This document shows positions 18,958 to 27,401 of a stretch of DNA of 64,000 nucleotides, piece by piece. The notes beneath the pieces are model-generated. The model made no database searches, had not been told where the DNA came from, and was given only the letters and a program-made list of their open reading frames with translations. Positions within the stretch are counted from its first letter, which is position 1. Each line of letters starts with the position of its first letter. The position numbers and the translations under genes were made by a program. Source of the DNA: Hyphomicrobiaceae bacterium. Lineage in GTDB: Bacteria > Pseudomonadota > Alphaproteobacteria > Rhizobiales > Hyphomicrobiaceae. The stretch is taken from NCBI GenBank assembly GCA_025351355.1, contig JANXWC010000080.1, positions 17,269-81,268 of the forward strand, read 5' to 3'.

Positions 18958-19989
18958 TTATTCGACGGCTGTTAGAGTGTAACCGGCTTCCCGCAACAAT
19001 TCGACGATACCGTTGTCGCCCGGCAGATGCATGGCGCCGACTGCGACGAACACGTTGCCAGTTGCCAGATGCATCAGCATGCGGTCGCGCATGCGTGTGT
19101 TGCGCTCGTCCAGCACATGCTTGCGGTATGATTCGAGCGCCGTGGCATCGGCACCATGGCGCTTGGTTAGCTCTTCCAAGAGCGGCCATATCGCCCCGAT
19201 ATCGTGCGCGAGGTAAAGTTGCACCAGCGTCTCGGTTTGATCATCAATGCGATCGAAGCCTGCCAATGTCGCTTTCAGCAGGGATAGCTGTTCGGCATCC
19301 GACAACTCGGCGAATGCGCCCAACTTCATCTCTGTGCTTTCGAGACCAAACGATCCGACCCCGCGGCTTTCCGCCAGCCGTGCCAGCTCAGCGTCCAACG
19401 TCAATTTGCCCTGCTTCAAACGTTCGCGCTCACAATCCGAAGTCGACGCCGCCAGCATCGCCACCCACGGTTTGGCACGCGGCACCAAGTCTTGCGACAG
19501 GCCCGACTTTACCAGCATCAGATTGGCCCGCGACGCTTCGGGTTTGGCAAGCAACGATTCCAGCTTGGGATTTGTGCCGCCGTCTGGGAGCAACGCGTTG
19601 GTCATCGTGCCCACGGCTTCCTGCGTTCGCGCATTCGTCGTCTCGTCGACCTCCAGCGCAATCCTCGATGCCGCGTTCATGGCCGAAGAGACTGCCGGAC
19701 TCAGCGCCTGCAAGCGAAGATCGCTGACGCCGAGAGTAGCGAACAGGTACGACGCCGGGCGATCCGGCTTCTCCTCGTTCTCTATTTTCCACAGCACGTT
19801 AGAGCCGTTCTTGTTCGCCACCGCCGCCGCTTTGATGCGCGCGAAGGCCGACGCATCCTTGGCCTTGATATCGTCCAGCAGATTTCGGCCCGGGCAGCTG
19901 ACGGATTGCGCCTCGGCTGCCGTGCTCAGCGGGCCGGCGATGGCCAGTGCAGCAAACGAGAAAAGAACCAAGGCACGAGGGAAGGACAT
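18958..19989 (-). CDS. TraB/GumN (GldN-like) family exported protein
   Basis: 343 aa. Signal peptide (ALVLFSFAALAIAGPL... ending AEAQ), then ENEEKPDRPASYLFATLGVSD, a degenerate form of the family motif G.xxSxLxGTxH, and a C-terminus with VFVAVGAMHLPGDNGIVELLREAGY, the second TraB/GumN motif (GxxHLxGxxGl). Members are proposed metal-dependent peptidases of the EreA/ChaN superfamily, unproven here. In the first motif the usual GTxH His is replaced (FATLGVSD), so activity is uncertain. Start ATG 19989 from the signal peptide; no strong ribosome site. Confidence 0.8.
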   Translation of the reverse strand: MSFPRALVLFSFAALAIAGPLSTAAEAQSVSCPGRNLLDDIKAKDASAFARIKAAAVANKNGSNVLWKIENEEKPDRPASYLFATLGVSDLRLQALSPAVSSAMNAASRIALEVDETTNARTQEAVGTMTNALLPDGGTNPKLESLLAKPEASRANLMLVKSGLSQDLVPRAKPWVAMLAASTSDCERERLKQGKLTLDAELARLAESRGVGSFGLESTEMKLGAFAELSDAEQLSLLKATLAGFDRIDDQTETLVQLYLAHDIGAIWPLLEELTKRHGADATALESYRKHVLDERNTRMRDRMLMHLATGNVFVAVGAMHLPGDNGIVELLREAGYTLTAVE

Positions 19990-20141
19990 GACGACAACGC
20001 TTTCACAACAGGGACAACTTGCATGCAGCGAGAACGAGAGTACGTTTGCTTTTGATTGAACCGAAAACGTGCACTCGCTTTTGATTTGGCGCGAATTTTC
20101 ACGCCGAACCGGATTCCACTTCAGGCTAAACGACGTTATCT

Positions 20142-21125
20142 TCAGGCGCGGGGATGAAACTTTTCGTGCGCCTTCACCAGGCGTTCGCGATCGACCTCGG
20201 TATAGAGTTGAGTGGTGGACAGACTGGCGTGGCCGAGAAGTTCCTGGATCTGTCTGAGATCGGCGCCAGACGATAACAGGTGCGTCGCGAACGAATGCCT
20301 GAGCGCATGCGGCGTCGCAGTGTCCGGCAGACCGAGCGCTGATCGCATCCGCTCCATGGCTAATTGGATAAGTCGCGGGTTGAGGACACCGCCCTTGGCA
20401 CCACGGAATACGGGTTCGTCGTTTTCCAAGGTGTACGGGCAAAGCGCCACGTACCGTTCGACTGCGGCCTGCGTGACCGGCAGGATTGGAACCATGCGCT
20501 GCTTGCCACCTTTGCCGGTGATGATCAGCACGTCGGTGCCCGGCATCGGTGCCTCGGCTCGGGTAAGGCCCAAGGCCTCGGCCAATCGGAGGCCCGACCC
20601 ATAAAGCAGCAACAACACCGCGGTGTCGCGCGCGGCCACCCAGTCCAGATCGGCGGTCATGCCGCCATCGACAACGGCCGCGGCACGGTCCACGGTCAAT
20701 GGCTTCGGCACGGAGTGCGGAATTTTGGGCGACAGCACCATTCGCAGCGCTCGATTTTTCAGAGTATCGGTTTCCTCGAGCCAGCGGAAAAACATGCGCA
20801 GCGATGAGATGGCGCGTGCCAGCGAGCGGTTTTCAAGGCCGGAGCGACGTCGGCTGACGAGGAAGGCGCGCAGGGACTTGGCGTCGATGTCAGCGAGATC
20901 GGCTAGCGCCAGCGGCCGGTCGAGACGCGCATGCAGCCACGTCAGCATCTGCCGAAGGTCGCGGGCGTAGGCTTCGATTGAACTTTCGGCGAGGGCACGA
21001 TCATGGCGCAGATACGTCTGCCAGTCAGCCGCCAGACGCGCGAGATCCGACCCCAACGGCGGCCAGTCGCCGACGAGTTGCCCCTCTTCGGGACAGGTGA
21101 GATCGCGTGATGCGTCCGCCAACAT
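20142..21125 (-). CDS. xerC: Tyrosine recombinase XerC
   Basis: 327 aa. Acts with XerD at dif to resolve chromosome dimers. N-terminal SAM-like core-binding domain (about 25-115), C-terminal catalytic domain with Arg180 (GSGLRLAEAL), Lys205/208 region (GKGGKQR), His273-x-x-Arg276, His299 and nucleophile Tyr308 (LGHASLSTTQLYTE). ATG 21125 has GAGGG 6 bases upstream. This is the housekeeping form: no integrase features, no att-like repeats and no mobile genes nearby. Confidence 0.92.
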   Translation of the reverse strand: MLADASRDLTCPEEGQLVGDWPPLGSDLARLAADWQTYLRHDRALAESSIEAYARDLRQMLTWLHARLDRPLALADLADIDAKSLRAFLVSRRRSGLENRSLARAISSLRMFFRWLEETDTLKNRALRMVLSPKIPHSVPKPLTVDRAAAVVDGGMTADLDWVAARDTAVLLLLYGSGLRLAEALGLTRAEAPMPGTDVLIITGKGGKQRMVPILPVTQAAVERYVALCPYTLENDEPVFRGAKGGVLNPRLIQLAMERMRSALGLPDTATPHALRHSFATHLLSSGADLRQIQELLGHASLSTTQLYTEVDRERLVKAHEKFHPRA

Positions 21126-21296
21126 GGAGCCCTCGCGTTGAATACGCCCGCTTAGCAATGCCAAACCAATTTTAAGATCCCGTTAAAGCTCGCCGCCCGC
21201 CCAATTCAGTGATCGCGGAAAGGAGTTGCCGGAACCGGCCATTCAGGGGTTAGCTCGGCGATCGAATTTGGCACCAAGCCATCGAAAGGGACAAAC

Positions 21297-21767
21297 ATGA
21301 AATTGCTCGGACAGGGTTTTTACTGGCAGGATCTCAAGGTTGGCGATAGCTACCACACTTACGGCCGCACGTTGGCCGAGCACGACATCAGCGCGTTCTG
21401 CAACGTGGTGGGCTTCGTCGAACCGCTGTTTACGGACGCTGAGTATCGCCGGCGCCATTCGGCCATGAAAGGATTTGCCGCGCCCGCCGCACTTGTCTAC
21501 GCGGTGGCGGAGGGATTGGCACTGGCCGGCACGGGACACGGCACTGGTCTTGCTTTCCTGCATGCGGAAATCGACGTGAAGGCCCCCGTGATCGGCGGCG
21601 ATACCGTCCATGTCGAGATTGAAATCACCGAAGCGCGTGCCACTTCGAAAGGTCGCGGTCTGGTCCGTTCGCGCAACACCGTCATCAATCAGCGCAGCGA
21701 CACGGTGATGATCTACACGCCGCTACGTTTGATGGCGGGCCGGCCCGATGCCAGCATCGACGTCTGA
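21297..21767 (+). CDS. MaoC-like hot-dog fold dehydratase
   Basis: 156 aa, single hot-dog domain. DLKVGDSYHTYGRTLAEHDISAFCNVVG matches the MaoC (R)-enoyl-CoA hydratase start, broken here around the Asp-His dyad region; the second part (GLAFLHAEIDVKAPVIGGDTVHVEIEI) is the hot-dog sheet. Such proteins hydrate 2-enoyl-CoA thioesters. AAAGGGA ribosome site precedes the ATG. Solitary gene divergent from xerC; the physiological acyl-CoA is unknown. Confidence 0.82.
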   Translation: MKLLGQGFYWQDLKVGDSYHTYGRTLAEHDISAFCNVVGFVEPLFTDAEYRRRHSAMKGFAAPAALVYAVAEGLALAGTGHGTGLAFLHAEIDVKAPVIGGDTVHVEIEITEARATSKGRGLVRSRNTVINQRSDTVMIYTPLRLMAGRPDASIDV

Positions 21768-21837
21768 TGCATGTTGGAGGGCTACGGAGTTCACAGACCT
21801 AAGTCGTTATCTGGTTCGCGACCTTATCTCCCGACGC

Positions 21838-21987
21838 TATCCCGGAATTTGGACGACGCCCTTCGCGTTGGTAAAAATACCCGGGATCTTTGCCAGCTCG
21901 ATTAATGTGCAATTGGCCAGTTATTCCTCCCTTCAACCTCGTAAAGATCCGGGCTTTTCGCGCCAACGGGCGCTGCGGCCGGGAAAG
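21838..21987. repeat. Dispersed palindromic element, family 1, copy A
   Basis: Part of a 358-base gap (21768-22125) with no supported gene. Two imperfect hairpins flank a core of about 50 bases: left TATCCCGG...ACCCGGGATCTTTGCC, right GTAAAGATCCGGGCTTTTCGCGCC...GGCCGGGAAAG. The inner ends (GATCTTTGCC and GTAAAGATC) are inverted copies. The same plan recurs at 52795 and 54256. This copy is the most diverged. Confidence 0.65.
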
Positions 21988-22098
21988 CGGCGGCCGCCAT
22001 GTGGAGCATTGCGACGCGGAGGTGGCTACGATGATCTGCGATTTCGAAAGCCGATGAGCGATGAATTTGTAATTTCCCGTGCAATCTATGGTCGTCTG

Positions 22099-22108
22099 GA
22101 CTATAGTC
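22099..22108. promoter_or_regulatory. Candidate operator of the HigBA2-like module
   Basis: Perfect 10-bp palindrome GACTATAGTC, 17 bases before the toxin ATG at 22126, in an AT-richer promoter-like stretch. Its position suits autorepression by the HTH antitoxin. Confidence 0.4.
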
Positions 22109-22125
22109 GTTTAGATGATAGAACA

Positions 22126-22524
22126 ATGCGGGTCTTGTCGATTAGGCCGTTCACCCGTTTCCAGCGGAAAGAACGCATCAGCGATAAGTCCTTGCTCGAT
22201 GCTGTGGCGAGAGCGGAATCCGGTCGATTCGATGCAGACCTTGGTGGCGGCTTGATCAAGCAACGTATCGCGCGACCGGGGCAGGGAAAGAGTGGCGGCT
22301 ACCGCACGGTGATTGCCTACCGCAGGGGCAATCGCGCCATATTCCTCTACGGCTTCGCGAAGAACGAACGCAACAACATCGACGAAGACGAGTTGAAGTC
22401 GTGGCAGTCGATTGGTGCAGGATGGCTGGCGGCGGATGATGCGGCGATTGCCAAAGCAGTGAAGGAGGACCGAGCCAGGAGGATAGAACATGACGACAAG
22501 AAAAAACATGAAGACCAACAATAA
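22126..22524 (+). CDS. RelE/HigB2-type toxin
   Basis: 132 aa. The core (FQRKERISDKSLLDAVARAE, ADLGGGLIKQRIARPGQGKS, GYRTVIAYRRGNRAIFLYGFAKNERNNID) is the HigB-2 subgroup of RelE-like toxins, ribosome-associated mRNA interferases. A frame extends upstream to 21748, but the domain starts at the ATG 22126. The C-terminus carries about 25 extra charged residues, and the gene overlaps the antitoxin gene by 35 bases. Toxin-first order is usual for the HigBA class. It appears intact. Confidence 0.85.
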   Translation: MRVLSIRPFTRFQRKERISDKSLLDAVARAESGRFDADLGGGLIKQRIARPGQGKSGGYRTVIAYRRGNRAIFLYGFAKNERNNIDEDELKSWQSIGAGWLAADDAAIAKAVKEDRARRIEHDDKKKHEDQQ

Positions 22525-22843
22525 ATCCCGCCGTCGCGCGGAAATCGCCGAAGCGGCGAATGACCTGGCGGCGCTCGGCCTGATGAAGGACGATGAGGCG
22601 AAGAAAATCACCTTGCGCATGCTGGGGCCTGATGCGCTGCCGAAAGCGGTTTCGCTGTCGGCGAAGGAAATCACGGCCATCCGCGAAGATGCTGGCCTAA
22701 GCCAGGCTGTGTTTGGCCGCCTGCTGGAGGTCTCTACGGGAACGGTGAGCAAGTGGGAACGCGGTGAACTTGAGCCGCGCGGTCCAGCGCGGCGGCTTCT
22801 GCATCTGATCAAACGCAAGGGCGTCGCCGCTCTGATCGTGTGA
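22490..22843 (+). CDS. HigA2-like HTH (XRE) antitoxin
   Basis: 117 aa. The C-terminal XRE helix-turn-helix is clear: ITAIREDAGLSQAVFGRLLEVSTGTVSKWERGE. The N-terminal part is basic then helical. It neutralises the preceding toxin and represses the operon. ATG 22490 overlaps the toxin by 35 bases; ATG 22508 is an alternative. Confidence 0.85.
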   Translation: MTTRKNMKTNNKSRRRAEIAEAANDLAALGLMKDDEAKKITLRMLGPDALPKAVSLSAKEITAIREDAGLSQAVFGRLLEVSTGTVSKWERGELEPRGPARRLLHLIKRKGVAALIV

Positions 22844-22941
22844 TGGAACTGTTTTAGTGCACAGCCCGATAGCCGGTTGTGCCGTGTAGGTGGCTTCGGC
22901 GATCGAAGATGTGTGAACCTCGAAGGTCAGAGGGCTCGGTC

Positions 22942-23304
22942 ATGGAGCAAAGCGATATCGAGGAGATCTTTGCCGGGCTGGGCGCCGTGACGATCAAGCG
23001 CCTGTTCAGCGGGCGGGGCATCTACCATCGCGGCGTGATCGTCGGCGCGATCATGGGAGGCGAGATGCTGCTCAAGGCGGACGCCGAATCCGAACCGCAG
23101 TTTGTCGCGGCCGGCTCGACCCAATGGACCTACGAATTCAAGCGCGGCAAGACGGTTCGAATGCCCTACTGGACCATTCCAGCCGAAGCCATGGACGACC
23201 CGGAACTGCTCGCCACCTGGGTGCGGCTGGCGTTCGCCGCAGCCAGCCGGACAGCGGCGAAAGAGCGCCGGAACAAACGCGATCCGCAAGAGCGTGGGGC
23301 GTAA
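22942..23304 (+). CDS. TfoX N-terminal domain protein
   Basis: 120 aa with a lone TfoX_N domain: GAVTIKRLFSGRGIYHRGVIVGAIMGGEMLLKAD is the signature, here broken by the loop. TfoX_N proteins occur as short stand-alone proteins in many alphaproteobacteria; a competence role as in Haemophilus is not implied. The C-terminus is very basic (AKERRNKRDPQ). ATG 22942 fits the domain start. Monocistronic, with a possible hairpin at 23328. Confidence 0.8.
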   Translation: MEQSDIEEIFAGLGAVTIKRLFSGRGIYHRGVIVGAIMGGEMLLKADAESEPQFVAAGSTQWTYEFKRGKTVRMPYWTIPAEAMDDPELLATWVRLAFAAASRTAAKERRNKRDPQERGA

Positions 23305-23719
23305 TCGGTAGCGCCATTTACCAGAGTTGCGGGAAGAACGTGATTTCCCGCATTGATTGCCGTATATCTTTTAGCAACTTGCTTCGCCGGGACGGATGAT
23401 CACCGTCATCAAACGTGGCAAGGGCCGCTGCAAATGGTGGAACAATCCCGTGGCTGACGATCCGCGGGCGCCACCCAAATCCGTCCCGCCCCGACAACTC
23501 AAGGGTCTGATAGAGGTATCAAGGAGCGACGGTGGACACCACAGCGGGCGGAGTGCGAGATGTCGCACACTAACTGAACTGCAAAATGCCTGCGGCTCGC
23601 CCGCACTCCGCACCCGGCGATTTCTCAGTCGGATTTTTCAGAAAATACTGCTGCCGTCTGGACCTTATGTTCCATGCCTCGTGTTGTAGATCGAATTTAA
23701 GCGTGCTGCCCGACCATCC
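23305..23719. other. Intergenic region, no supported gene
   Basis: 415 bases between the TfoX gene and the convergent aldolase-like gene. It holds one hairpin (TGCGGGAA 23328-23335 / TTCCCGCA 23345-23352) without a good T tract, possibly a weak terminator. A 97-codon frame at 23396 has no domain, ribosome site or plausible composition and is not called. Confidence 0.4.
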
Positions 23720-24805
23720 TCACACCAACTTCCCGCGCGCGGCGACCGGATAAACGTCGACGATCTCGCCCCCGCGCACGGCAATCAACTGGTCGACCAT
23801 GTTGACGACGACGCAGACGTGATTGGGCACGATGCGCACGACGTCGCCGATGGCCGGGCGAGCGTTGCACTTCGCGAGATCCAGAAAACCGTGCTCTTCG
23901 GCAAAGCCTTTGATACGCGCTTCCGGATGCTCGAGGATCAGCCCGTGACCATCGAGGCCGCCGGTGTCCGATGTCAAAGTTTTCGATCCCGCATCGAGGA
24001 TGCCGCGCTCCGGTCCGGCGCGGCTGACGACGGTGGAATAGACATTCAGCGCGCAGTCGGCCAGCGTCGCGACGCCAGCCTTGATCTGCATGCGATCATT
24101 GAAGATGTAGGTGCCGGCGCGATGCTCGGTGGCACCCGAGAGCTTGCCGACATTGACGAGATTGGGGGAACCACCGGTCGAGACCAGCTTGGCTTCGAGC
24201 CCGAGCGCTGTGAGACCCAGGCGCACTTCGTCGAAAAATTTCTGCGTCTCGGGCCATGACGTTTCGGTCGGGTAGAACAGCAGCCCGCGGAATTCGAGGC
24301 CGGCCGTGTCCCGGACCAATCGCGCCAACTCGATGGCCTCGCGCGCCGTCTCGACGCCGGCACGCTGGCGGCCCGTGTCGCATTCGATGGCCACGCCGAT
24401 CAGGGCTTCGGCTTGCGAGGCGGCTTCGGCATAGACCGCAAGTGTCACCGGGTTGTCGGCGCAGACGGTCAGGTCCAGAGTTTTGCGCAGGGCCGCCAGC
24501 CGACCCGAGCGTGCCGCACCGATCAGGTTGTAGCTGACGAGGATATCGTCGATGCCCGCTTGCGCCATCACCTCGGCTTCGCCCAGCTTCTGGCAGGTGA
24601 TGCCGCGCGCCCCTGCTGCGATCTGCGCCTTGGCGAGTGCGGGGATTTTGTGCGTCTTGATGTGCGGCCGGTTGGCGACGCCGGCAGCGTCACAGATGCC
24701 CTGCACGCGGGCGATATTGCGGTCGACGATATCCAGGTCGATGACGACGGCAGGCGTGCCAAACTCGCGGGCGATGCAGGTTTTGAGGTCGGCTGTGGTG
24801 GCCAT
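23720..24805 (-). CDS. Fold-type III PLP enzyme, D-threonine aldolase / D-serine dehydratase-like
   Basis: 361 aa. N-terminal alanine-racemase-type barrel with the PLP lysine in RPHIKTHK (Lys50) and a C-terminal beta domain with PNHVCVVVN, whose His and Cys/Asp-type residues bind the divalent metal in D-threonine aldolase and D-serine dehydratase. Family reactions: D-threonine to glycine and acetaldehyde, or D-serine to pyruvate and ammonia; which applies is undecided. ATG 24805 is chosen for family alignment. Divergent from rpsB. Confidence 0.85.
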   Translation of the reverse strand: MATTADLKTCIAREFGTPAVVIDLDIVDRNIARVQGICDAAGVANRPHIKTHKIPALAKAQIAAGARGITCQKLGEAEVMAQAGIDDILVSYNLIGAARSGRLAALRKTLDLTVCADNPVTLAVYAEAASQAEALIGVAIECDTGRQRAGVETAREAIELARLVRDTAGLEFRGLLFYPTETSWPETQKFFDEVRLGLTALGLEAKLVSTGGSPNLVNVGKLSGATEHRAGTYIFNDRMQIKAGVATLADCALNVYSTVVSRAGPERGILDAGSKTLTSDTGGLDGHGLILEHPEARIKGFAEEHGFLDLAKCNARPAIGDVVRIVPNHVCVVVNMVDQLIAVRGGEIVDVYPVAARGKLV

Positions 24806-24875
24806 GGGTGGGATCCCGATTGTTGAACAGTTCGCGCCAACATAGCACTGCTCGCGATCCGTCAAACAAAAAGAC

Positions 24876-24949
24876 GGGTGGTTCGGAGGGTGTCCCTCCG
24901 AGCGGGTCATAGGGCGGCAGCCCTATTCGCGGAGCAGATTTGCCCGCCA
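24876..24949. repeat. Double-hairpin GC-rich repeat, family 6, copy 1
   Basis: GGTTCGGAGGGTGTCCCTCC forms one hairpin (GGAGGG/CCCTCC), followed by TAGGGCGGCAGCCCTA (second hairpin) and TTCGCGGAGCAGATTTGCC. A related copy with the same plan is at 39073. Both lie about 25-70 bases upstream of a minus-strand start codon, in a divergent promoter region. Confidence 0.6.
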
Positions 24950-25070
24950 GAATACGGAGTTGCATTAATCGCCACACCCCGCTATATGCCGCCCTATTCC
25001 ACACGCGGATGTGCGCCCGGCGGACCCAAAGCCCCGTCGACCAGTGCTCCGGTGTTTCTCTCCACGTACC

Positions 25071-25111
25071 GCACATGGCGGTCGGCTCCCAGCAGGGGAG
25101 CCGCCATGTGC
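25071..25111 (+). promoter_or_regulatory. Strong hairpin in the rpsB leader
   Basis: GCACATGGC/GCCATGTGC (9 bp) plus GGCTCCC/GGGAGCC (7 bp), with a GGTC bulge and AGCAG loop, ending 55 bases before the rpsB ATG. Ribosomal protein S2 autoregulates its mRNA leader in other proteobacteria, so this is a candidate S2-binding leader element; this is inference from position and stability. Confidence 0.45.
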
Positions 25112-25166
25112 AACTGGAAAGAGACTAAGTCCGCGGCGGTTCAACCGGAAAATCATAGGACGTACA

Positions 25167-26156
25167 ATGGCTCTGCCGCAATTCAACATGCGCCAGCTTC
25201 TTGAAGCTGGCTGTCACTTCGGTCATCAGGCGCATCGCTGGAACCCGAAAATGGCGCCCTACATCTTCGGCGCCCGCAACAACATCCATATTGTCGATCT
25301 CGCGCAGACCGTGCCGTTGCTGCATCAGGCGCTGGTCAAGGTGTCCGACACGGTCGCCAAGGGCGGTCGCGTGCTCTACGTCGGCACCAAGCGGACGGCG
25401 GCTGAGAACATCGCTGAAAGCGCCAAGCGCTCGGCGCAGTATTACATGAACCATCGCTGGCTGGGCGGCACGCTCACCAACTGGAAAACGATTTCGCAGT
25501 CGATCCGCCGTCTGCGCCAGCTCGATGAATTGCTGGCCGGCGAAGGCAAAGGCCGCTCCAAGAAGGAACTGCTGGAACTGACCCGCGACCGCGATACGCT
25601 GAGCAAGGCGCTCGGCGGCATCAAGGAAATGGGCGGCCTGCCGGAACTGCTGTTCGTGATCGACACGAACAAGGAGCAGATCGCCATTGCCGAAGCCAAG
25701 AAGCTGGGCATACCCATCGTGGCCATCATCGATACCAATTGTAATCCCGATGGTATCGACTTCCCGATCCCCGGCAATGACGATGCCGGCCGTGCCATTA
25801 CGCTCTATTGCGACCTGATCGCGCGCGCCTGCATCGACGGCATCGAGCGTGGCCAGGCCGGCTCGGGCGTCGACGTCGGCGCCTCCGAGAACCCGGCGGC
25901 GGAAGTGTTGCCCGGCAAGTTCAAGGGCATCGAAGGTCCGCGCGGCGAGGCCGACGACCTCAAGCTGATCAAAACCATCAACGGCAAGCTGGAGCAGCGC
26001 CTCAACGACGCCGGCGTGTTCCACTTCTGGCAGATCGCCGATCTCGACCCGGCTGGACTGGCGCTGCTCGACAAGACGCTACGCCTGCGCGGCCAGACTG
26101 AGAAGGAAACCTGGATCGATCAGGCCAAGAAGCTGGTCGCCGCTAAGACGGTTTGA
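25167..26156 (+). CDS. rpsB: 30S ribosomal protein S2, long form
   Basis: 329 aa against about 240 in Escherichia coli. The S2 core is typical ([58 protein letters not shown]). The extra C-terminal 90 residues end with a helix-hairpin-helix-like segment ([21 protein letters not shown]) and a basic tail, a known feature of several alphaproteobacterial S2 proteins. ATG 25167 matches the conserved start. tsf follows after a 186-base gap that holds a palindromic repeat. No pyrH or frr follows. Confidence 0.97.
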   Translation: MALPQFNMRQLLEAGCHFGHQAHRWNPKMAPYIFGARNNIHIVDLAQTVPLLHQALVKVSDTVAKGGRVLYVGTKRTAAENIAESAKRSAQYYMNHRWLGGTLTNWKTISQSIRRLRQLDELLAGEGKGRSKKELLELTRDRDTLSKALGGIKEMGGLPELLFVIDTNKEQIAIAEAKKLGIPIVAIIDTNCNPDGIDFPIPGNDDAGRAITLYCDLIARACIDGIERGQAGSGVDVGASENPAAEVLPGKFKGIEGPRGEADDLKLIKTINGKLEQRLNDAGVFHFWQIADLDPAGLALLDKTLRLRGQTEKETWIDQAKKLVAAKTV

Positions 26157-26177
26157 GTTGAAGGTTTGTGTTTAATC

Positions 26178-26298
26178 GTAGGTTGGGTTAGGCGCATTTT
26201 GGCGCCGTAACCCAACATGCAAAAGCAAATGTTGGGTTACGCGCGGTTTGTTCAAAACGCCATACTTGCGCCTTCGTGACCGCGCTAACCCAACCTAC
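26178..26298. repeat. Palindromic repeat, family 2, copy in the rpsB-tsf gap
   Basis: Outer perfect 14-bp inverted repeat GTAGGTTGGGTTAG (26178-26191) / CTAACCCAACCTAC (26285-26298), with an inner hairpin TAACCCAACAT/ATGTTGGGTTA and an inner GGCGC/GCGCC pair. Total 121 bp. Other copies lie at 30084, 58318 and (degenerate) 62122. Small non-coding, MITE-like structure. Confidence 0.8.
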
Positions 26299-26342
26299 AA
26301 GCTTTGCAATTCTCATCTACAAACTCACCCCGAGAGTTCGAC

Positions 26343-27263
26343 ATGACCGACATTACCGCATCCATGGTGAAAGAGCTGCGCGAACGCTCAGGCGCCGGCA
26401 TGATGGACTGCAAGAAGGCGCTTGGCGAAACCAAGGGCAACATCGAAGAAGCCATCGATTACCTGCGCAAGAAGGGGATCATCAAGGCCGGCTCGAAGTC
26501 GGGCCGCGTTGCCGCCGAAGGGCTGATCGGTCTGATCACCGCGGGCAAGTCTGGCGCCATCGTCGAAGTCAACGCGGAGACCGACTTCGTCGCGCGCAAC
26601 GACAAGTTCCAGGACATGGTGCGCAAGATCGCGTCGATCGCGCCTGAAGCCAAAGGCGACGTCGCCAAGCTGGTGGCGATGAAGTATCCGGGCGGCGCTC
26701 TTACCGTCGAAGAGACAATCAAGGAAATGATTGCCACCATCGGCGAGAACATGAATGCGCGGCGCACGGCGGTGGCTGCCGTCACCGATGGCGTCGTATC
26801 CGACTACCTGCACAACAAAGTGGCCGATGGCCTCGGCAAGATCGGCGTGCTGGTAGCGCTGGAAAGCAAAGGCGACAAGCCGACGCTGTTCGAATTGGGC
26901 CGGCAAGTCGCCATGCAGGTGGCAGCCAACAACCCACTCGCGCTCGACATCACCGGTGTATCCGCCGATGTGCTGGCCCGCGAAAAGGCGATCCTTGCCG
27001 ACAAGAACCAGGGCAAGAAGCCGGAAGTGCTGGAAAAGATTTTCCTGTCGAGCCTCAAGAGCTTCGCCAAGGAAAACTGCCTGCTTGACCAAGTGTGGAT
27101 CCACGATCCCAGCAAGTCCGTCGGCCAAGCCATGAAGGACGCTGAGGGCCGCGTCGGCGCTCCGGTTAAAATCGCCAGCTTCGTCCGCTATGGGCTGGGC
27201 GAAGGCATTGAGAAGGCGACTGAAGACTTCGCCGAAGAAGTGAAAAAAGCCGGCGGCGCGTAA
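26343..27263 (+). CDS. tsf: Translation elongation factor Ts
   Basis: 306 aa nucleotide exchange factor for EF-Tu. The N-terminal UBA-like module (MVKELRERSGAGMMDCKKAL) and the core TDFVARN motif are intact, followed by the two-subdomain core and the C-terminal module (FVRYGLGEGIEKATEDFAEEV). ATG 26343 is the conserved start. It shares an operon with rpsB. The usual pyrH-frr pair does not follow. Confidence 0.97.
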   Translation: MTDITASMVKELRERSGAGMMDCKKALGETKGNIEEAIDYLRKKGIIKAGSKSGRVAAEGLIGLITAGKSGAIVEVNAETDFVARNDKFQDMVRKIASIAPEAKGDVAKLVAMKYPGGALTVEETIKEMIATIGENMNARRTAVAAVTDGVVSDYLHNKVADGLGKIGVLVALESKGDKPTLFELGRQVAMQVAANNPLALDITGVSADVLAREKAILADKNQGKKPEVLEKIFLSSLKSFAKENCLLDQVWIHDPSKSVGQAMKDAEGRVGAPVKIASFVRYGLGEGIEKATEDFAEEVKKAGGA

Positions 27264-27401
27264 GCCCGGTCGATCCTGTATTGTTCTTAGATGGCGGCGC
27301 TCGCGGGTGCCGCCATCAGCGTTTTTGCGCCGGCTCTTGTTCAAACGCCCACAAGTGTGGAAGCATCGCTGCAGTCTCCCCGTCAGTGCAAGGAACCTTT
27401 C

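Noticed and set aside
20142..21125. XerC as integrase of a mobile element
   Set aside because: Length and motifs fit housekeeping XerC; no att-like repeats, excisionase or cargo genes nearby.
23396..23689. 97-codon frame between the TfoX and aldolase-like genes
   Set aside because: No ribosome site, domain or plausible composition; could be a very degraded gene at best.
25104..25202. 32-codon leader frame overlapping the rpsB start, preceded by GGGGAG
   Set aside because: The purine run is part of the hairpin stem and the peptide has no features; a leader peptide cannot be supported.
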